From the NCBI RefSeq assembly GCF_900091475.1, contig NZ_FMIB01000002.1:5518001-5582000 (forward strand): a DNA stretch of 64,000 nucleotides, given 5' to 3'. Positions 58,954 to 64,000 of the stretch are shown one piece after another (position 1 is the first letter of the stretch; every line of letters starts with the position of its first letter). Below the pieces are notes generated by a model, which ran no database searches, was not told the origin of the DNA, and worked only from the letters and a program-made list of their open reading frames with translations. A program made the position numbers and the translations under genes. This DNA is from Micromonospora chersina. GTDB lineage: Bacteria > Actinomycetota > Actinomycetes > Mycobacteriales > Micromonosporaceae.

Positions 58954-60537
58954 GTGCGGTTCCTTGAGCTGGCGGCCACGTCGGCGGCGGTGGGCGCCAC
59001 CAGCGGCCGGCGGGCCAAGGTGGAGCTGCTGGCCGCCGCGCTGCGGTCGCTCGACCCCGACGAGGTGCCCGCGGGCGCCGGCTATCTCGCCGGCGAGCTG
59101 CGGCAGCGGCAGACCGGGGTGGGCTGGGCGAGCCTGCGTGACCTGCCCCCGCCGGCCGCCGAGCCGATTCTGACCGTGGGCGGCGTCGACGCGGCGATCG
59201 AGGAGATCGCGGCGGTCGGCGGCGCCGGCTCCCAGGCCCGGCGGCGTGAGCTGCTCGGCCGGCTCTTCGCCGCGGCGACGGCCGACGAGCAGCGGTTGCT
59301 GGTCGGCCTCTTCCGCGGCGAGCTGCGCCAGGGCGCCCAGGCCGGCCTGCTCACCGAGGCGGTGGCGCGGGCCGCCGACGTGCCGGTCACGGCCGTCCGG
59401 CGGGCCCTGCTGCTCGCCGGCGACCTGCGGGCCGTGGCGGTCGCGGCGCTCTCCGGCGGTGCGGCCGCGCTGGCCGGGTTCGGCCTCCAGGTGGGCCGCC
59501 CGCTCGCCCCGATGCTGGCCCAGAGCGCGCCCTCGGTCGACGAGGCGCTCACCGCCACGGGCACCCCGGCGGTGGTGGACGTCAAGCTCGACGGCATCCG
59601 CATCCAGGTGCACCGGTCCGGCCAGGACATCGCGGTCTTCACCCGCAGCCTGGACGACATCACGGGCCGGCTGCCCGAGGTGGTGGCCGCCGTCCGCGCG
59701 CTGCCCGCCCGGGAGCTGGTGCTCGACGGCGAGGCGATCGGGTTGGACGCCGAGGGTCGGCCGTTGCCGTTCCAGGAGACCTCCAGCCGGGCCGCCCGGC
59801 GCACCACCCCGAGCACCACCGGGCGCACGCCGGTGGCGCCCGCGGTGCTCGCCGCGGCCGAGCGCACCGGCGAGACGGTGCTGACGCCGTACTTCTTCGA
59901 CCTGCTGCACCTCGACGGCACGGACCTCATCGACCTGCCCGGCCGGGAGCGGTGGGCCGCCCTGGCCGGCGCGGTCGACCCGACGCTGCTCGTCGGCCGC
60001 GTCGAGGTGGACGACCCCGAGCAGGCCGGCGCGGCCTTCGCGGCAGCGGTCGACGCCGGCCAGGAGGGCGTGGTGGTCAAGGACCCGGCCGCGCCCTACG
60101 ACGCCGGCCGGCGCGGCGCGGCCTGGGTGAAGGTGAAGCCCCGGCACACCCTCGACCTGGTGGTGCTCGCCGTCGAGTGGGGCAGCGGCCGGCGGCAGGG
60201 CTGGCTCTCCAACCTGCACCTGGGCGCCCGTGACCCGCGCACCGGCGAGTTCGTCATGCTCGGCAAGACGTTCAAGGGGCTCACCGACGAGTTGCTGCGC
60301 TGGCAGACCGAGCGCTTCCTCGCGCTGGCCGTGGAGAAGGGCGACTGGGTGGTCCGGGTCCGGCCGGAACAGGTGGTCGAGATCGCCTTCGACGGGGTGC
60401 AGGCCAGCAGCCGCTACCCGGGCGGCATGGCGCTGCGCTTCGCCCGGGTGGTGCGCTACCGGGACGACAAGACCGCCGCCGAGGCGGACACCATCGACGC
60501 GGTCCGGGCCATCCACGCCGGTCGGGTCACCGGCTGA
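58954..60537 (+). CDS. ATP-dependent DNA ligase (LigB type)
   Basis: A 527-residue ligase. The adenylation motif [10 protein letters not shown] carries the active-site Lys near residue 212. Further motifs are [10 protein letters not shown] near 253, [12 protein letters not shown] near 310, EGVVVKDP near 370 and [10 protein letters not shown] near 390, then the OB-fold. The N-terminal DNA-binding domain occupies about residues 1-180. GTG 58954 ([10 protein letters not shown]) is chosen over ATG 58945. It resembles mycobacterial LigB (Rv3062), a non-essential repair ligase. Confidence 0.93.
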   Translation: MRFLELAATSAAVGATSGRRAKVELLAAALRSLDPDEVPAGAGYLAGELRQRQTGVGWASLRDLPPPAAEPILTVGGVDAAIEEIAAVGGAGSQARRRELLGRLFAAATADEQRLLVGLFRGELRQGAQAGLLTEAVARAADVPVTAVRRALLLAGDLRAVAVAALSGGAAALAGFGLQVGRPLAPMLAQSAPSVDEALTATGTPAVVDVKLDGIRIQVHRSGQDIAVFTRSLDDITGRLPEVVAAVRALPARELVLDGEAIGLDAEGRPLPFQETSSRAARRTTPSTTGRTPVAPAVLAAAERTGETVLTPYFFDLLHLDGTDLIDLPGRERWAALAGAVDPTLLVGRVEVDDPEQAGAAFAAAVDAGQEGVVVKDPAAPYDAGRRGAAWVKVKPRHTLDLVVLAVEWGSGRRQGWLSNLHLGARDPRTGEFVMLGKTFKGLTDELLRWQTERFLALAVEKGDWVVRVRPEQVVEIAFDGVQASSRYPGGMALRFARVVRYRDDKTAAEADTIDAVRAIHAGRVTG

Positions 60538-60582
60538 CCCGCCGGGCCGGAGGCGGCGCGGCACCGCCTCCGGGCGCGCGGC

Positions 60583-61431
60583 TCACCCCGTCGACAGCGA
60601 CCGGGCGTAGTTGACCTGGTTGTTGATCTGCTGCACCTGGAACTGGTCGGCCACCGGGATGCGCGCGACGTACTGGTGCCCGCCGTTGGTCACCGTCACC
60701 TGCACGGTCCCGTGGTGGCGAGTCTCCTTGACCAGCAGGAAGAGGAGGCTGAACACGGTCAGGCAGAAGAAGCCGAGGATCGCGGCCACCACGGCCCAGG
60801 TGGCCACCTTCTCCTCCTTCTGCCAGTGGTCCACCACGTGCCAGGAGGAGCCGGCGAGCGGCAGGACGCCGGCCGGGGTGCGGATCACCGGCGGCGTCAC
60901 CATGATCTCGCCGATCTGCACGGCGACCACGGACTGCGCCGGCGGCAGCGGGCCCGGGAGCGGGGCCGGCACGGGCGGGTACGGCGTCGCCGGGACCAGC
61001 GCCCCTCCGTGCGGCGCCGGCACCCCGACCGCCGGCCCGGGCGGCGCGGGGAACTGGGCCGTGGCGGGCGGCGCGGAGAACTGGGCCGTGGCCGGCGGCG
61101 CGGAGAACTGGACGGGCGGGGCCGAGAACTGAGCCGGCGGGCCCGAGAACTGAGCGGGCGGTGCTGAGAACGGGACGGGCGGTGCGGGCGGCGCCGGGAA
61201 GGGCGCGGCGGCCGGCCCGGCGGGGAACGGCGGGGCGGCCGGGGGAGCCGGGACCGCCGGCGCGGCCGGGAACCGCGCGGTGGGCGGCGCGCTGACCGGG
61301 GGGTCCGCCGGTGGCGCGGCCAGCACCGGGAACTGCTCGGTGGGCGGCGCGACGGCCGGCATGGCGGACCACGGGTCGTACGCGGCCGGGGGCGGCTCGG
61401 CGGGCGGCGGCGTCGTGGGATCAGGGGTCAC
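60583..61431 (-). CDS. Pro-rich single-helix membrane protein
   Basis: A 282-residue protein. The N-terminal 180 residues are low-complexity and Pro/Ala-rich with repeated QFSAPP and QFPAPP motifs. A basic segment (HWQKEEK) precedes one hydrophobic helix (TWAVVAAILGFFCLTVFSLLFLL) near residues 215-237, and the C-terminus has TVQVTVTNGGHQYVARIPV and a short helix. The topology suggests a cytoplasmic disordered tail with a small external domain. Function unknown. Confidence 0.65.
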   Translation of the reverse strand: MTPDPTTPPPAEPPPAAYDPWSAMPAVAPPTEQFPVLAAPPADPPVSAPPTARFPAAPAVPAPPAAPPFPAGPAAAPFPAPPAPPVPFSAPPAQFSGPPAQFSAPPVQFSAPPATAQFSAPPATAQFPAPPGPAVGVPAPHGGALVPATPYPPVPAPLPGPLPPAQSVVAVQIGEIMVTPPVIRTPAGVLPLAGSSWHVVDHWQKEEKVATWAVVAAILGFFCLTVFSLLFLLVKETRHHGTVQVTVTNGGHQYVARIPVADQFQVQQINNQVNYARSLSTG

Positions 61432-61528
61432 CGCGACCCCCCACGGTTGACGATCATGGGCGGACCCTACAGCGTCCCCGCCGCCCGGTGTGCCCGCCGG
61501 ATGTCCGGTTCGGGCGCCTCGAACGGGG

Positions 61529-62344
61529 TCAGGCGGAGGTCGGTTCGGCGGCCCGGTCCAGCGGCTTGCGCGGGGCGTCCAGGCCGGCCAGCCGCCGGGC
61601 CTCCCGTCGGGCGACCCAGCCGTAGCCGACCAGGCTCATCCCGGCGAAGAGCCACCACTGCACCACGTAGCCGAAGTTCTGCCAGTTGTTGGTGTGCCCG
61701 ATGGGCACCGCCTGGAACGCCGGGTCGGCGGCCGGGGTCTGCTGGTCGAGCAGCACGTAGCCGCCGGAGACCGGGTAGGGCAGTTGCTTCGCGAGGCGGG
61801 GGATGCTGATCCGCCGGGTCTCCAGCTTGCCGTCGCGCCGGTCGACCGCCCCGCCGCCGCTCTCGCTGGACACCAGCCGGCCGGCGACCGTCACCTCGCC
61901 CGTCGGCGCGGCCGGCACCGGCGGCTGGGCCGTGGCGTTGCCGCCGGGCACGGGCGGGATCCAACCCCGGTCGACGAGCACCGCGCTGCCGTCGGCGAGG
62001 ACCAGCGGGGTGAGCACCTCGAAGCCGACCTTGTTGTCGACGGTCCGGCCGCGGACCAGGACGATGTTCGCGCTGTCGTAGCGGCCGGTGGCGGTGACCC
62101 GGGTCCAGGTGAGCCGGTCCGCCGGGGCGGGGCCGGCGGTGCCGGGTCCACCGGTCGGGGCGGGCAGTGCGTCGCGCAGGGGCGCGGGCGTCATGGTGGC
62201 GCCGGCGTCGATCCGCTCGTTGATGGCCGTGCGGCCCCGGTAGCGGTCCAGCTGCCAGTTGCCGAGGAACACCATCACCGCGGCGGCCACCAGGGTCAGC
62301 GCGAGATAGCCGAGCCAGCGCGGGGTCAGCAGGAACCGGTACAC
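61529..62344 (-). CDS. SURF1-family cytochrome oxidase assembly protein
   Basis: A 271-residue protein with two membrane helices flanking an extracytoplasmic domain. The first helix is LGYLALTLVAAAVMVFLGNWQLDRY, with the SURF1 signature G-x-W-Q-x-x-R. The second is NFGYVVQWWLFAGMSLVGYGW near residue 240, the family Q-W-W/F-x-F-A. GTG 62344 (MYRFLLTPRW) is the start. SURF1 helps heme insertion in cytochrome c oxidase. It is divergent from the CobB-like gene across 135 bases. Confidence 0.92.
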   Translation of the reverse strand: MYRFLLTPRWLGYLALTLVAAAVMVFLGNWQLDRYRGRTAINERIDAGATMTPAPLRDALPAPTGGPGTAGPAPADRLTWTRVTATGRYDSANIVLVRGRTVDNKVGFEVLTPLVLADGSAVLVDRGWIPPVPGGNATAQPPVPAAPTGEVTVAGRLVSSESGGGAVDRRDGKLETRRISIPRLAKQLPYPVSGGYVLLDQQTPAADPAFQAVPIGHTNNWQNFGYVVQWWLFAGMSLVGYGWVARREARRLAGLDAPRKPLDRAAEPTSA

Positions 62345-62479
62345 GTTGGCAAAGGCTACCCGTATGAGCGGCGCCACTGACCCGCACCGGGCCGGAACGG
62401 GCCGTCCGGCGGCCGCCGCGCGTCGGGCCGGCCGGGTATGGTCACGCGGGCGGAAACCACCCCAGACCAGGAGTCGATG

Positions 62480-63847
62480 ATGACCGTCGTGCCGCGCGTC
62501 GTGCTGAGCGCGCCCTCCTCGGGGCACGGCACCGGTGCCCTCTCGCTCGGCCTGCTCGCGGCCCTCGCCGACCGGGAGCTGGACGTGGCCGGGTTCAAGA
62601 TCGGGCCGGACCAGGTGGACGCGGCCTACCTGGGGCTGGCCGCCGGGCGGCCGGGGCGCAACCTCGACCCGCGGCTGGTCGGCCCGGAGCGGGTGGGCCC
62701 GCTGTTCGCGCACGGCGCCGCCGGGGCCGGGTTCGCGCTGGTCCAGGGCACCATGGGGCTCTACGACTCGATCGCCGGCCGCCCGGAGACCGAGTCCACG
62801 GCGGCCGTCGCGACAGCGCTGCGCAGCCCGGTGGTGCTGGTGGTGGACGTGGCCGCCATGGGCCAGTCGGTGGCCGCCCTGGTGCACGGCTTCCGGGCGT
62901 ACGACGAGCAGCTCTGGCTGGGTGGCGTCATCCTCAACCGGGTGGCCTCGCCCCGGCACGAGGCGATGCTCCGCGAGGCGCTCGACGACGTGGGGGTGCC
63001 GGTCTACGGCGCGCTGCGCCGGCACGAGCTGCCCCCGGTGCTGCCGTCCCGCCGGCACGGGCTGGTGCCGGTGGTCCAGCGCGACGCCGAGGCCCAGCGG
63101 GCGGTCCGCCGGCTCGGCGAGGCGGTCGCCGCCACCGTCGACCTCGACCGGCTGCTGGGGCTGGCCCGTTCCGCCCCGGAGCTGACCGTCGCGCCGTGGT
63201 CGCCGGAGCCGGCCGCGGGCGCGCCCGCGGGGGAGCGGCCGGTGGTCGCGCTGGCCGGCGGTCCGGGCGGCAGCTACAGCCACCCGGAGACCGCCGAGCT
63301 GCTGCGCGCGGCGGGCGCCGAGGTCGTCACCGTCGACCCGCTCCGCGACGAGTCGCTGCCCGCCGGCACCCGCGCGCTGGTCGTCGGCGGCGGGCTGCCT
63401 GAGACGTACGCGGAGCAGCTCTCCGCCAACCGCCGGCTCTGCATCGCGGTGGCCGAGCTGGCCCGGACGGGCCGCCCGGTGATCGCCGAGGGCGCCGGCC
63501 TGCTCTGGCTGGCCCGGGAGCTGGACGGCCTGCCGATGTGCGGGGTGCTCGACGCGGTCGGCGCCAGCCGGGACGGCCTGGTGGTCGGCTACCGGGAGGC
63601 CACCGCGGCCGGTGACAGCGTGGTGGCGCGGGCCGGCGCCACCGTGGTGGGGCACAAGCAGCACGCCGCGGTGCTCACCCCGCGGGCCGGCGAGCGGGCT
63701 GCCTGGCGCTGGGAGGGCGGCGCCCCGGAGGGCTTCGTCTGGCGGGGCGTGCACGCCTCGCAGCTCGTGCCGCACTGGGCCGCGTACCCGGAGATCGCGG
63801 CCCGGCTGGTCGCGGCGGCCGCGGCCCCCGCGGAGGCTCCGGCGTGA
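62480..63847 (+). CDS. CobB-like cobyrinate a,c-diamide synthase with lost active sites
   Basis: A 455-residue homologue of CobB. The overall order is kept: SAPSSGHG near residue 8, FKIGPDQVDAAYL near 37, GRPGRNLDPRLVG near 57, MGLYDS near 91, then the C-terminal amidotransferase domain with VVGYREA and GVHASQLVPHW. But after SSGHG the sequence is TGALS, so the P-loop Lys and Thr are gone. At the nucleophile site VIAEGAGLLWLARELDG has Gly where CobB has Cys, and GHEFH is GHKQH. It may be a pseudoenzyme or a repurposed paralogue. ATG 62480 follows AGGAG. It overlaps the next gene (GTGA). Confidence 0.85.
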   Translation: MTVVPRVVLSAPSSGHGTGALSLGLLAALADRELDVAGFKIGPDQVDAAYLGLAAGRPGRNLDPRLVGPERVGPLFAHGAAGAGFALVQGTMGLYDSIAGRPETESTAAVATALRSPVVLVVDVAAMGQSVAALVHGFRAYDEQLWLGGVILNRVASPRHEAMLREALDDVGVPVYGALRRHELPPVLPSRRHGLVPVVQRDAEAQRAVRRLGEAVAATVDLDRLLGLARSAPELTVAPWSPEPAAGAPAGERPVVALAGGPGGSYSHPETAELLRAAGAEVVTVDPLRDESLPAGTRALVVGGGLPETYAEQLSANRRLCIAVAELARTGRPVIAEGAGLLWLARELDGLPMCGVLDAVGASRDGLVVGYREATAAGDSVVARAGATVVGHKQHAAVLTPRAGERAAWRWEGGAPEGFVWRGVHASQLVPHWAAYPEIAARLVAAAAAPAEAPA

Positions 63848-64000
63848 TCGGGCAGGTGGCCGTGCGCCGTTTCCCGGCGCTGACCGTCTCCACGCCGCGC
63901 ACCGAGGTACGCCAGCTCGTCGCGGCGGACGCCGGGGCGGTCGACGAGGTGTTCGCGGACCGGCAGACCCAGCGCTGGCTGCCGCTGGCCGACTCCTCGG
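63844..64000 (+). CDS. GNAT-family acetyltransferase, N-terminal part (partial)
   Basis: The window ends inside this gene. The first 52 codons from GTG 63844 contain STPRTEVRQLVAADAGAVDE and ADRQTQRWLPLADSS, the opening strand and helix of RimJ/RimL-like GNAT acetyltransferases. Its start overlaps the stop of the CobB-like gene, so the two are co-translated. The acceptor is unknown. Confidence 0.65.
   Translation, partial: MIGQVAVRRFPALTVSTPRTEVRQLVAADAGAVDEVFADRQTQRWLPLADSS

Overview
This window is very GC-rich chromosomal DNA from an actinomycete, and the gene families fit the Micromonosporaceae (Micromonospora or a close relative). The reasons are heavy use of GTG starts, F420/PPOX-type and GPGG-motif actinobacterial proteins, DUF6158/DUF3817/DUF6232-type conserved proteins, a sugar ABC operon without its own ATPase, and dispersed palindromes of a kind I associate with Micromonospora genomes. 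The genus is inferred from content; no search was run. No CRISPR array, no intact mobile element and no secondary-metabolite cluster is visible.

Layout. 1-1545 is the end of xylA plus xylB (xylose use). 1586-4164 holds an AAA ATPase and an MFS transporter, ending in a palindromic repeat shared with the next, convergent operon. 4251-10563 (minus strand) is an oligosaccharide uptake and hydrolysis operon: binding lipoprotein, two permeases, LacI regulator and GH13 alpha-glucosidase, with a LacI-type operator upstream. 10744-15580 has an M23 peptidase, TspO, a four-gene minus-strand group (nucleotidyltransferase, BON protein, phosphoesterase, GPGG peptide), a dTMP-kinase-like protein and an SDR. 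15856-17749 is an RpiR-type regulator with murQ, read from an apparently leaderless, operator-overlapped promoter. 18198-20239 has a principal-like sigma factor and an NlpC/P60 hydrolase. 20733-23891 is a run of small conserved actinobacterial proteins.

24079-25348 contains DAHP synthase preceded by what looks like an undescribed attenuator: a 21-codon leader peptide with clustered Tyr, Trp and Phe codons followed by a terminator-like hairpin. 26631-34236 holds an M16 peptidase pair, asd, a PPOX protein, a CBS protein and an SCP2/glycogen-debranching pair. 34291-47648 is mostly housekeeping and regulatory: hydrolases, a plsC-like acyltransferase, a GlxA regulator with its cysteine hydrolase, a three-gene two-component system with a degenerate second kinase, methyltransferases and secreted or membrane proteins of unknown role. 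47650-49581 is accessory in character: small membrane proteins and the C-terminal stub of a tyrosine recombinase abutting tRNA-Arg(TCT), suggesting a decayed integrated element.

49750-64000 includes a possible inactive trypsin-like protein, an alpha/beta hydrolase, a hibernation-factor-like gene with a coupled mini-ORF and a DosR-like box upstream, an unusual SSB paralogue behind two DnaA boxes, cobD-cobQ, a rhodanese, a uridine-kinase-like protein, an M20 peptidase, a small gene whose start lies in an SOS-like box, an ATP-dependent DNA ligase, a SURF1 protein, and a CobB-like protein lacking both the P-loop lysine and the amidotransferase cysteine. The window ends inside a GNAT acetyltransferase.
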